Shown here in pieces: positions 1-7,681 of a stretch of 64,000 nucleotides of DNA. A program made the translations under genes and the position numbers. The DNA comes from Bordetella ansorpii (GTDB lineage: Bacteria > Pseudomonadota > Gammaproteobacteria > Burkholderiales > Burkholderiaceae_B). The stretch covers positions 1,089,847 through 1,153,846 of the forward strand of contig NZ_FKBS01000014.1 in assembly GCF_900078315.1 (NCBI RefSeq). Direction: 5' to 3'. Below the pieces are notes generated by a model. It saw nothing but the letters and a program-made list of their open reading frames with translations, was not told the origin of the DNA and made no database searches. Every line of letters starts with the position of its first letter. Position 1 is the first letter of the stretch.

Positions 1-155
1 TTCGCTGTACGTGTGCTATTGCGTGCGTTTTGCGAAGAAAAAGATCATATAACGTGTGTAACGAGCTTGTCAAGCGAGCGCGTGAAAAATATCGAGTCGA
101 TTCGCGGAAGCCGCCACGGCGGCGTCTTCGCCAGCCGTTCGCCGATCGCCGTATC

Positions 156-593
156 ATGTCCGGCATGTCCAAAGCCCATTCCCGTGACGCGCAAGACGGC
201 GCGTCTTCCCAAGACAAGATCCGCCTGGATAAATGGCTGTGGGCCGCGCGTTTCTACAAGACCCGCAGCCTGGCCGCCGACGAAGTGGATAAAGGACGCG
301 TGCTGGTCAACGGCCAGGGCGCCAAGCCCGCGCGCGAAGTGCGTCCGGGCGACGTGCTGGTGGTGCGCCGCCAGGAGCACGACATGGAAGTGCGCGTGCG
401 CGCCATCAGCGGCGTGCGCGGCCCCGCCTCGGTGGCGGTGCTGCTGTACGAGGAAACCCCGGAAAGCCAGGCCGCCCGCCAGCGCGCGGCCGAGCAGCGC
501 CGCCTGGCGCCCGAGCCGGCGCAGACCATCCCGGATGGCCGGCCCACCAAGCGCGACCGCCGCAGGCTGTCTTCGTGGCGGGAGGGCGGCTGA
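156..593 (+). CDS. hslR: Hsp15-like S4-domain RNA-binding protein
   Basis: The protein (145 aa) opens its conserved part with an S4 RNA-binding fold: RLDKWLWAARFYKTR, then DKGRVLVNGQ and a PGDVLVV strand. In the Hsp15 family this domain binds stalled 50S subunits that carry nascent tRNA after heat shock. The C-terminal tail is basic (KRDRRRLSSW), as is usual for Hsp15. I start at the ATG at 156; an alternative ATG lies three codons on. The frame stays open further upstream, but that extension is arginine-rich, unlike the family, and is probably untranslated. It lies about 70 bp before the end of a convergent gene. Family assignment is firm; the exact start is less so. Confidence 0.85.
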   Translation: MSGMSKAHSRDAQDGASSQDKIRLDKWLWAARFYKTRSLAADEVDKGRVLVNGQGAKPAREVRPGDVLVVRRQEHDMEVRVRAISGVRGPASVAVLLYEETPESQAARQRAAEQRRLAPEPAQTIPDGRPTKRDRRRLSSWREGG

Positions 594-666
594 TCCGGCG
601 GTTTGCTGGCTCCGGCGATGGCGCGATAGCCATCGTGTCGTCCGGCCAGCGTCGACGCCATGCGCC

Positions 667-1842
667 TCAGGTGTCCGCCGTTGCGTCCGGCATCACCCCC
701 ACATAACGCCCGCGCGGCCGGATCACCTGGCTTTCGCTCAGTTGCTCCAGGCTGTGCGCCAGCAACCCCACGCTGCGCGCCGTGGCGAACAGGCAGAAGG
801 CCGCGTCGGCGGGCAGCCGGTGATGCGCCACCATGGCCGCCAGCGCGGCATCGATGTTGGGCTGCTGGCCCGTCAGTTCCGTCACCTTGCGGATGAAGCG
901 CGCGATGACCTGTGGCGGCTCGAACAGTTCCAGCAACGCCGCCGCGCGCGGATCGCCGTCGGGATACAGGTGATGCCCGAAGCCCGCCAGCGGCAGGCCT
1001 GACGACAGGTAGTGGGCGATGACCTGGTCTTCGCCCACGCGCTCGACTTCGCTGAACAGCGCCTGCACCCGGCCCGAGGCATCGCCATGCAGCGGCGCGG
1101 CCAGCGTGGTCAACCCGGTCAGCAGGCAGGCCGGCAGCGAGGCCGCGTTCGAGGCGGCGATGCGCGCGGCGAAGGCCGAGCTGGTCAGCTCGTGATCCAT
1201 CAGTACGACCATGGCGGTGCGCAGGTGCTCCGCCACGCGCGCGGACTGCTTCCAGCCTTGCGCGAAGCGCTGGTGCAATGGCGCCGTGCCGGGCTTGGCG
1301 CCGAAGGCCTCGGCCAATTGCCCCACCAGGCTCTGGCATTCGTTGTGCAGCACGCGCGTCATGCGGCCGCGCGTGGAATGCCCCGTGGCCGCCAGCGAAC
1401 CCAGCAACATGAACGCGGCCACGCGCCCGGTGCTTTCGCCGGGCGCCGAGCGGCCCTTGCCCGCGTGGCCGGCACAGGAGAAGTCCACCGGCTGCTCGCT
1501 GGCCCACAGCAACTGCGCCACCTCTTCGACCGTGGCCGTGCGGGCCAGCGCGATCGCGTCCTGGCCCCGGTAATACAGGCGCTGCCGCATGAAGGTGGAC
1601 AGCGCCGTGGGAATGCTGGGTTCGGATCCGAACAGGGTATTGGCCGCCAGCGTTTCGTGCTTGCGCCCGGCCTGCTTGCGGCGGGCCAGGTTGGCTACGT
1701 CTTCCGCGCGGTACAGGCTGCGGCGCGTGTCCGAGGGATCCGTCATCACCTCGAGCTTGCCGCGGCTGACGTAGGCGTAGAGGGTCTGTGGGCGCACGGC
1801 CAGCAGGCTGCAGGCCTCGGCCATCGATATCCAGGAAGCCAT
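667..1842 (-). CDS. citrate synthase-family protein with N-terminal helix-turn-helix
   Basis: This 391-aa protein has two parts. Residues 1-60 form a MerR/excisionase-like helix-turn-helix (SMAEACSLLAVRPQTLYAYVSRGKL). The rest resembles citrate/2-methylcitrate synthase, with recognisable stretches such as PLAGFGHHLYPDGDPRA near the active-site histidine region and a C-terminal RPRGRYVG. Proteins of this kind may condense an acyl-CoA with an oxoacid, or may have become metabolite-sensing regulators; the sequence does not decide. It is transcribed divergently from the catabolic cluster that starts at 1999, which fits a role in, or control of, that pathway. The start codon and the AT-rich upstream region are clear. 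Confidence 0.8.
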   Translation of the reverse strand: MASWISMAEACSLLAVRPQTLYAYVSRGKLEVMTDPSDTRRSLYRAEDVANLARRKQAGRKHETLAANTLFGSEPSIPTALSTFMRQRLYYRGQDAIALARTATVEEVAQLLWASEQPVDFSCAGHAGKGRSAPGESTGRVAAFMLLGSLAATGHSTRGRMTRVLHNECQSLVGQLAEAFGAKPGTAPLHQRFAQGWKQSARVAEHLRTAMVVLMDHELTSSAFAARIAASNAASLPACLLTGLTTLAAPLHGDASGRVQALFSEVERVGEDQVIAHYLSSGLPLAGFGHHLYPDGDPRAAALLELFEPPQVIARFIRKVTELTGQQPNIDAALAAMVAHHRLPADAAFCLFATARSVGLLAHSLEQLSESQVIRPRGRYVGVMPDATADT

Positions 1843-1998
1843 GTTGATTCCAGAGGAGATAGAAAGTTTATATGTTGATTTTAAAGGTCAATATTGCCAT
1901 AAGAATCAAGAATTAAATACCATCGTCGCATTCATTCAAAAACAAAAGCGGAGACAAGACGGGCATTGCCCGTGCCGCGCAGCAAAAGGCGTATTCCC
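1843..1998. promoter_or_regulatory. divergent AT-rich promoter region
   Basis: This 156-bp gap separates the HTH-citrate synthase gene (minus) from the hydroxyacid dehydrogenase gene (plus) and is far more AT-rich than its flanks. It contains TTGATT near 1874 and the complementary AATCAA near 1904, a loose inverted pair that could be an operator. Promoters for both directions are expected here. I cannot fix -10 and -35 boxes with confidence. Confidence 0.5.
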
Positions 1999-2952
1999 AT
2001 GAAGCCTCAGGTCCTGCAGCTCAACCCCATCCTCATTCCGGCGATCAACGACGAACTGGCCGCGCACTACGACATGCACCGGCTGTTCGAGATCGCCGAT
2101 CCCGATGACTGGCTGCGCCGGCACGGCGCGTCGATCGGCGCGGTCATCACTGGCGGCCACACCGGCATCTCGCGGGCCATGCTCGAGCAGTTGCCCGGCC
2201 TGAAGGTCGTGGCCGTCAACGGCGTGGGCACCGATGCGGTCGACCTGGCGTATTGCCGTGACCGCGGTTTGCCGGTGACGTCGACGGTGGGCGCGTTGAC
2301 GGAAGACGTGGCCGATCTCGCCATCGGCCTGCTGATCGCGGCCTGCCGCAATCTGTGCGCGGTGGACCGCTTCGTGCGCGAGGGACAGTGGGAACGGCAC
2401 CCCCAGCCCAACGCCATTCCGTTGGCGCGCCGCTTCAGCGGCATGCGGGTGGGCATCGTGGGCATGGGCCGCGTGGGGCGAGCCGTGGCGGTGCGCGCGG
2501 CGGCCTTTGGCTGCTCCATTCTCTACACCGACCTGCGAGCGATGGACGACGTGCCGCACGCCTTCGTGGCCGACCTGGCGGATCTGGCCAACCAGTCCGA
2601 TGCGCTGGTGCTGTGCGCGGCGGCCGACAAGGCCCAGGGCATCGTCGATGCCCGGGTGCTGGACGCGTTGGGGCCGCGAGGCTTCCTGGTCAACGTGGCG
2701 CGTGGCCGCCTGGTCAACGAGGCCGACCTGGCCGCCGCCGTCGAAGCCGGACGGATCGCGGGCGTGGGGCTGGACGTCTTCGTCGACGAACCGCGCGTGC
2801 CGCTGGCATTGCGGCAGTCCGAGCGCGCCACGCTGCAGGCGCACCGCGCCAGCGCTACCTGGGAAACGCGCGAGGCCATGGCGCGCATGGTGCTGGACAG
2901 CGTCGCGCAGGCGCTGGCCGGGCAACGGCCCGCCATGAGCCTCACCACCTGA
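1999..2952 (+). CDS. D-isomer-specific 2-hydroxyacid dehydrogenase
   Basis: This 317-aa cytoplasmic enzyme reduces a 2-oxoacid with NAD(P)H, or does the reverse. The Rossmann motif is GMGRVGRAV. The catalytic arginine region is NVARGRLVNEADL, the glutamate lies in DVFVDEP, and the histidine in LQAHRASAT. It resembles glyoxylate/hydroxypyruvate reductases. I chose the ATG at 1999 (MKPQVLQL); the in-frame ATG at 1966 would add an arginine-rich leader without homology. It is the first gene of a same-strand cluster with an FAH hydrolase, an SDR and a Bug protein, suggesting catabolism of a hydroxy- or oxoacid whose identity is unknown. Confidence 0.82.
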   Translation: MKPQVLQLNPILIPAINDELAAHYDMHRLFEIADPDDWLRRHGASIGAVITGGHTGISRAMLEQLPGLKVVAVNGVGTDAVDLAYCRDRGLPVTSTVGALTEDVADLAIGLLIAACRNLCAVDRFVREGQWERHPQPNAIPLARRFSGMRVGIVGMGRVGRAVAVRAAAFGCSILYTDLRAMDDVPHAFVADLADLANQSDALVLCAAADKAQGIVDARVLDALGPRGFLVNVARGRLVNEADLAAAVEAGRIAGVGLDVFVDEPRVPLALRQSERATLQAHRASATWETREAMARMVLDSVAQALAGQRPAMSLTT

Positions 2953-3018
2953 TCCGCCGCCTGCGATTCCGTGTCGCAGGCAACGCTTCCGTCGTACCGC
3001 TAGTGGAAGGAGACCTCC

Positions 3019-3801
3019 ATGACGGACTTCGTTTTTCCCGCGCAGGCCATCACCGCCCTGCCCATCGTGGGCAGCGCCGCGCGCTTTCCGGTGGGCCGCG
3101 TCTTCTGCATCGGCCGCAACTACCCGTGGCGCCTGGACGAACCCGCCCCGGCGCAGATGCCGGCCTGGTTCATGAAGCCGGCCAACGCGGTGTTTCCGGC
3201 GCAGGGCGTGCTGCCCTATCCGCCCGGCACCCAGGCGTTCTGCCATGAGATCGAGCTGGTCGTGGCGATCGGCCTGGGCGGGCGCGACATCGATCCGGCG
3301 CACGTCGAGGCGCGCCATGTCTGGGGCTACGCGGCGGGGCTGGACATGACGCGGCGCGATCTGCAGCAACAGGCCAAGCAGGCGGGCGGCCCCTGGGAGC
3401 CGGCCAAGGCCTTCGATCACTCGGCGCCTTGCACACCGCTGGCGCCCGTATCGCTGTGCGGCCATCCCGGGCGGGGCGCCATCTGGCTGTCGGTCAATGG
3501 CCGCGAGCGCCAGCGCAGCGACCTGTCGAACCTGTCCTGGCCCGTGCCCGAGCTGATCGCCATGTTGTCCCGCTCGGTGACCCTGATGCCGGGCGACCTG
3601 GTCTTCACCGGCACGCCCGCGGGCGTCGACACGCTGCAGCCGGGCGACGAGATCCGCGCCGGCATCGAAGGCGTCGGGCAGTTGGCGATGACCGTGTCGG
3701 GCGCCGTCAACGCCGTGCTGGCCGACTTTTCCCCGGACGCGACGCGCCGCCGCGCCACGCCTGATTTGCCGAACCCCAACTACGCAGGAGCTTTGCCGTG
3801 A
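3019..3801 (+). CDS. fumarylacetoacetate hydrolase-family protein
   Basis: A 260-aa member of the FAH superfamily, which cleaves C-C bonds in acylpyruvates or acts on related oxoacids with a divalent metal. The N-terminal [10 protein letters not shown], the metal-site glutamate region [11 protein letters not shown] and the late motif [13 protein letters not shown] with LQPGDEI are typical. An SD sequence (GGAGA) precedes the ATG. Its stop overlaps the GTG start of the next gene (GTGA), so the two are translationally coupled. The substrate cannot be read from sequence; acylpyruvate or ureidoglycolate-type substrates are both possible. Confidence 0.85.
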   Translation: MTDFVFPAQAITALPIVGSAARFPVGRVFCIGRNYPWRLDEPAPAQMPAWFMKPANAVFPAQGVLPYPPGTQAFCHEIELVVAIGLGGRDIDPAHVEARHVWGYAAGLDMTRRDLQQQAKQAGGPWEPAKAFDHSAPCTPLAPVSLCGHPGRGAIWLSVNGRERQRSDLSNLSWPVPELIAMLSRSVTLMPGDLVFTGTPAGVDTLQPGDEIRAGIEGVGQLAMTVSGAVNAVLADFSPDATRRRATPDLPNPNYAGALP

Positions 3802-4562
3802 ACGTAACTTCTACCCCGAAAATCGCCCTGGTCACCGGCGCCGGCAGCGGCGTGGGCCGCCTGACGGCGCTCGGCCTGCTGGACGACGGCTGGACCGTCG
3901 TGCTGGCCGGCCGCCGTGCGGACCCCTTGCAGACGCTGGCCGCTGAAGCCGCCACGCGCGGCCAGAAGGCGCTGGCCGTGCCCACCGACGTCACCGATCC
4001 GGACAGCGTGCAGGCGCTGTTCGGCACCATCGAGCGCGAGTACGGCCGCCTGGACATGCTGTTCAACAACGCGGGCGTCAACGCGCCCGCGGTGCCCATG
4101 GACGAACTGCCGCTGGACAAGTGGTTCGCCACGATCAACACCAACGTCACGGGCGTGTACCTGTGCGCGCGGGCGGCCTTCGGGCTGATGCGCCGCCAGT
4201 CGCCGCAGGGCGGCCGCATCATCAACAACGGCTCGATCTCGGCGCATACGCCGCGGCCCTTCACCGCGCCCTATACCGCCAGCAAGCACGCCGTCACCGG
4301 GCTGACCAAGGCCCTGGCGCTGGATGGCCGCGCCTTCAACATCGTGGCCGGCCAGATCGACATCGGCAATGCCCTGACCGAACTGTCCGAGCGCATGAAG
4401 CGCGGCGTGCTGCAGGCCAACGGCACCACCGCGCCCGAACCCATGATGGACGCGGTGCACGTGGCCAACGCGGTGCGCCACATGGCTTCGCTGCCGTTGG
4501 ACGCCAACGTGCTGACCATGACCGTGATGGCGGCCAACATGCCTTTCGTGGGGCGTGGCTGA
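3798..4562 (+). CDS. short-chain dehydrogenase/reductase (SDR)
   Basis: A classical 254-aa SDR that uses NAD(P)H. It carries TGAGSGVG at residues 14-21, the NNAG structural motif, and the catalytic Ser...Tyr-x3-Lys triad in SISAHTPR and YTASK. The start is GTG, overlapping the stop of the FAH gene, and SD-like GGAG lies about 10 nt upstream. As part of the cluster at 1999-5659 it probably oxidises or reduces a pathway intermediate. The exact substrate is unknown. Confidence 0.87.
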   Translation: MNVTSTPKIALVTGAGSGVGRLTALGLLDDGWTVVLAGRRADPLQTLAAEAATRGQKALAVPTDVTDPDSVQALFGTIEREYGRLDMLFNNAGVNAPAVPMDELPLDKWFATINTNVTGVYLCARAAFGLMRRQSPQGGRIINNGSISAHTPRPFTAPYTASKHAVTGLTKALALDGRAFNIVAGQIDIGNALTELSERMKRGVLQANGTTAPEPMMDAVHVANAVRHMASLPLDANVLTMTVMAANMPFVGRG

Positions 4563-4576
4563 TGTGAACCCATTCG

Positions 4577-4609
4577 GCCCGCCCCGGCGGTGAACGCGCC
4601 GGGGCGGGC
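4577..4609 (+). terminator. strong GC hairpin after SDR gene
   Basis: A perfect 13-bp inverted repeat (GCCCGCCCCGGCG with a 7-nt loop) follows the SDR stop by 14 nt. There is no clear T tract, so it may be a terminator, a processing site, or an mRNA-stabilising stem that lets the downstream Bug gene be expressed at a different level. Confidence 0.55.
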
Positions 4610-4687
4610 AGCTTCAGCCCTCCGGGGCCGCACAGGCCCGCGGGGGTTTCCATAAGAGTTGGGTATCAACCGAAGGAGACAACAGAC

Positions 4688-5659
4688 ATGAAGTTCAACC
4701 CCCTCATCAAGATGCTGATGGCCGCGGCCGTCGTGGCGGCCGTGCCCGGCGTGGCGGCGGCGAAGTATCCGGACCACGCCATCAAGATCATCGTGCCCGC
4801 GCCGCCGGGTGGCGGCATCGACATCATCGCGCGCGTGGTCGGCGAGAAGCTGTCCACGGCATTGGGCCAGCCCGTGGTGGTCGATAACCGGCCCGGCGCG
4901 TCCAACAATCTGGGCACGGAGATGCTGGCCAACTCCAAGCCCGACGGCTACACCATCGGCATCGTGGGCGGCAGCCACAACATCAACAAGTTCCTGTTCA
5001 AGAACCTGGGCTGGGATCCCGAGAAGAGCTTCGAGCCCATCGTCTATTCGCACGAGATTCCGCTGGTGTTCGCCGTGTATCCGAAGATTCCGGCCAAGAC
5101 GCTGCCCGAACTGGTGACGTGGATGAAGGCGCATCCGGACGAGGCCAAGGTGGCCACGTCGGGCCGGGGCAGCGCGCAGGAGATGGCGGCCGAGATGTTC
5201 AAGCTGGCCAGCGGCGCGCCCATGCTGCTGATTCCGTACAAGGGCTCGTCGGCCGCGCATCCCGATCTGGTGGCGGGCCGCACGATGCTCTACATCGATA
5301 CGGTCAGCGCCATCCAGGAGCAGGTGAAGTCGGGCCGCGTGAATGCCGTGGCGGTGTCGTCCAGCCAGCGCAGCAAGTCCTTGCCTGAAATCCCCACGGC
5401 GCAGGAGCAGGGGTTCAAGGACTACAACGCCAATACCAACGGCGGCTTCCTGGCGCCGGCCGGCACACCGAAGGAGATCGTGGACAAGCTCAACGCCGAG
5501 ATCAACAAGGCGTTGAAGATGCCCGACGTGCGGCAGAAGCTGGAAGCCGCCGGCATCGAAGTCCAGGGCGGCACGCCGCAGGACTACGCCAAGGTGATCC
5601 GTTCCGACCTGGACAAGTGGGGCAAGGTGATCCAGCAGGCGGGCATCCAGTCGGAATAG
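4688..5659 (+). CDS. Bug-family periplasmic solute-binding protein (TTT type)
   Basis: This 323-aa protein starts with a Sec signal peptide (MKFNPLIKMLMAAAVVAAV, AXA-type cleavage near AAA-K). The mature part shows family hallmarks: YPDHAIKIIVPAPPGGG, VVVDNRPGASNN and a C-terminal AGTPKEIVDKLN segment. Bug proteins bind carboxylates in the periplasm and deliver them to tripartite tricarboxylate transporters, or act as orphan sensors. No TctB/TctA membrane genes are adjacent, so it is an orphan, as is common in Bordetella and Achromobacter. It has a good SD (AAGGAGA) 8 nt before the ATG. Confidence 0.88.
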   Translation: MKFNPLIKMLMAAAVVAAVPGVAAAKYPDHAIKIIVPAPPGGGIDIIARVVGEKLSTALGQPVVVDNRPGASNNLGTEMLANSKPDGYTIGIVGGSHNINKFLFKNLGWDPEKSFEPIVYSHEIPLVFAVYPKIPAKTLPELVTWMKAHPDEAKVATSGRGSAQEMAAEMFKLASGAPMLLIPYKGSSAAHPDLVAGRTMLYIDTVSAIQEQVKSGRVNAVAVSSSQRSKSLPEIPTAQEQGFKDYNANTNGGFLAPAGTPKEIVDKLNAEINKALKMPDVRQKLEAAGIEVQGGTPQDYAKVIRSDLDKWGKVIQQAGIQSE

Positions 5660-5676
5660 GCCTGGCGCGGCAAGTT

Positions 5677-6537
5677 TCAGCAAACGGCCAGCGCCGCATC
5701 TTCGGTAGCGGGGGCGGCGCAGCGCATCGGCGGGTGGGTCTCGCGCGCGCCGGGCACGCCGACCCGGGGCGGGACGGCCGCGATGCCGCCCGCGCCCGTG
5801 ATCGCCGTCAGCGCCATCAGGTTAGGGGCGCGCTGGCGCGGCGAACCGTCGCTCGGCCTATCGCCTTCCTGCATGCCCGATACGGCGTTCGCCGCCACTG
5901 TCATGGCTTGCGGGCTGCAGGCGCGCAGTACGGCGACCAGGCCGCCCGCATCGCGTTGGGCCAACGCCTGGCGGCAAAGCGCGAACAGATAGGCCGCGTC
6001 TTCGTCCAGATCGTCTTCGGCCTGTCCGGGATCCCGCGCCGGCGCCGCACGCAGGCGCTTCAGCAGGCGATGCAGGTGCTGGCGCGAGGCCGCTTCGCTG
6101 CGCCCGGTCAGCGCGCCGAGTTCCGCATGGGTGAATTCGAAAACCTCGTAGAGCACCACGGCCGCCGCATCGCCGGGCGCCAGGGTGCGCGCCAGGTGCG
6201 CCAGGGCGGCTTCCACGCGCTGCGCCTGGTCGGCCAGCCGTTGCGGCCAATCGCCTTCGACCTGGCGCGCCGTGCCGGCCATTTGGCCGAGGATCTCCCG
6301 ATAACGCCCCTGGCGACGCAGGAAATCGATGCATAGATGGTGCAGCACCGTCGCCAGCCACGCCTGCCGGCCGGCTTCGGTGGGCGGCAACGCATCGTCC
6401 GCCGTGCGCAAGTAGGCGTCCTGTACCAAGTCTTCGGCCTGGCCGCCGTGCATCAGCCAGCGCCGCGCCATCCCGGTCAGGCGCCTGCGCAGGGATTCGT
6501 CGTGGGCCAGGGGGTGCGGGGGCGGGGCGGATGTCAC
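5677..6537 (-). CDS. ECF-type RNA polymerase sigma factor with C-terminal extension
   Basis: Region 2 is visible as QAEDLVQDAYLRTADD and LCIDFLRRQGR, and region 4 as FTHAELGALTGRSEAASRQH with LHRLLKRLR. About 130 residues follow, an extension longer than in minimal ECF factors; it is acidic at first and ends in low-complexity sequence. I start at the GTG at 6537 (286 aa). The frame is open farther upstream to an ATG at 6600, but that would run into the divergent ClpP-like gene. No anti-sigma factor is encoded nearby, so the extension may control activity, as in ECF groups with C-terminal domains. Confidence 0.8.
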   Translation of the reverse strand: MTSAPPPHPLAHDESLRRRLTGMARRWLMHGGQAEDLVQDAYLRTADDALPPTEAGRQAWLATVLHHLCIDFLRRQGRYREILGQMAGTARQVEGDWPQRLADQAQRVEAALAHLARTLAPGDAAAVVLYEVFEFTHAELGALTGRSEAASRQHLHRLLKRLRAAPARDPGQAEDDLDEDAAYLFALCRQALAQRDAGGLVAVLRACSPQAMTVAANAVSGMQEGDRPSDGSPRQRAPNLMALTAITGAGGIAAVPPRVGVPGARETHPPMRCAAPATEDAALAVC

Positions 6538-6594
6538 GTTTTCGATCGCTCGTTCGTATACCGGTCGGAACTTAACATGAAAGGAGTTTCCGCC

Positions 6595-7194
6595 ATGCAC
6601 GCCACCGATCCCGACCCGTCCGCCGCGCCGGCTCCCGCCTCGAACAGCGCCTTCCTGGAAGAAAAGACCTTCCGCAACCGCACCGTGCTGGTCTTCGGCA
6701 GCATCACCGATACCAGCGCGTCGGAAACCGTGAGGCGCCTGCTGATGCTGGACGCGGAATCCGACGCGCCCATCAACATGATCGTTTCATCTCCCGGCGG
6801 CCACCTGGAATCCGGCGACGCCATCCACGACGTGCTGCGCTTCATCAGCGCCCCGGTCAACATGATCGGCACCGGCTGGGTCGGCAGCGCCGCTACGCAC
6901 TTGTATCTGGGAGCGCCTCGCGAGCGCCGCGTCTGCCTGCCGCAAACCCGCTTCCTGATCCATCAGCCCAGCGGCGGCGCGGGCGGCCCGGCCAGCGACA
7001 TCGCCATCCAGGCCCGCGAAATCGTCAAGGCGCGCGAACGCATCGCCCGCGTCATCGCGCGTGAATGCGGGCAACCCCTGGAGCGCGTCTTGGCGGACAT
7101 CGAGCGCGACCACTGGATGCCGGCAGAGGATGCGGTGGCTTATGGCCTGGTGTCGCGCATCATCGAGCGGCGCACGGAGCTGGGGTTGGGTTGA
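6595..7194 (+). CDS. ClpP-like serine protease subunit
   Basis: A 199-aa protein of the ClpP/crotonase fold. The oxyanion strand is NMIVSSPGGHLESG, the nucleophile region GWVGSAATH (serine where ClpP has GQAAS), the catalytic histidine FLIHQPSGG, and the late DHWMPAEDAVAYGLV fits the aspartate region. I prefer the ATG at 6595 because AAAGGAG stands 8 nt before it; an ATG at 6577 overlaps this SD. It is divergent from the ECF sigma gene and separate from clpX/tig, so it is an accessory ClpP paralogue rather than the housekeeping subunit. Confidence 0.8.
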   Translation: MHATDPDPSAAPAPASNSAFLEEKTFRNRTVLVFGSITDTSASETVRRLLMLDAESDAPINMIVSSPGGHLESGDAIHDVLRFISAPVNMIGTGWVGSAATHLYLGAPRERRVCLPQTRFLIHQPSGGAGGPASDIAIQAREIVKARERIARVIARECGQPLERVLADIERDHWMPAEDAVAYGLVSRIIERRTELGLG

Positions 7195-7443
7195 CTAAAA
7201 ATGCAGTCCGAGACGATGGATTTTTGCTCGGAGCGTGTGACTGTCGACGCAGGCGCCGCATCGTATTAGCGCTTTTAGGCAGTTCACCGGAAGCGATCTA
7301 TGCCGGCTATCTAGACATAGATAAGCGATGGTTGTTGGTGCAGTTTATTGCTGATGTTTACGCGAAGACTTATTTGTTTACATCGTTTTTTCCTGATAGT
7401 ACGATGGGGTCGCAATTTCCCCGTTCATGATCAGGAGCGTGCA

Positions 7444-7677
7444 ATGGCTACAAAAAAAGCAATGGTTGCAAAAAAGGTAACCCCGGCAAAGCGTTCCAAA
7501 AGCGCTGCCGGCTCTGATGCTGTTGATGTCAATGCGATCCTTCAGTCCGCCATCAAATCGGGTTTGATAAAAAGCGATACGACCGTTGCAGAGGTCGTGG
7601 CAATGGCCGGGAGCCCCGAGGTAGGTACTCTTGGATATGCCATGGCCTGGGATCGTTATGTCGCAGTCGTGAAATAG
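7444..7677 (+). CDS. small lysine-rich hypothetical protein (77 aa)
   Basis: The peptide starts with a lysine/alanine-rich leader (MATKKAMVAKKVTPAKRSK), then has a compact region VDVNAILQSAIKSGLIKSD ending in MAWDRYVAVVK. CAGGAG lies 9 nt before the ATG. The next gene starts 5 nt after its stop, so the two are surely co-transcribed. Codon use and GC are lower than in the chromosome to the left. I do not recognise the family. A small protein directly ahead of a large unknown one could be a precursor peptide, an antitoxin-like partner or a nucleoid-type protein. Confidence 0.65.
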   Translation: MATKKAMVAKKVTPAKRSKSAAGSDAVDVNAILQSAIKSGLIKSDTTVAEVVAMAGSPEVGTLGYAMAWDRYVAVVK

Positions 7678-7681
7678 CGCT

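Noticed and set aside
1936..3465. A 509-codon minus-strand frame across the dehydrogenase and FAH genes
   Set aside because: It spans two real genes and their gap and has biased, motif-free composition. It is a shadow.
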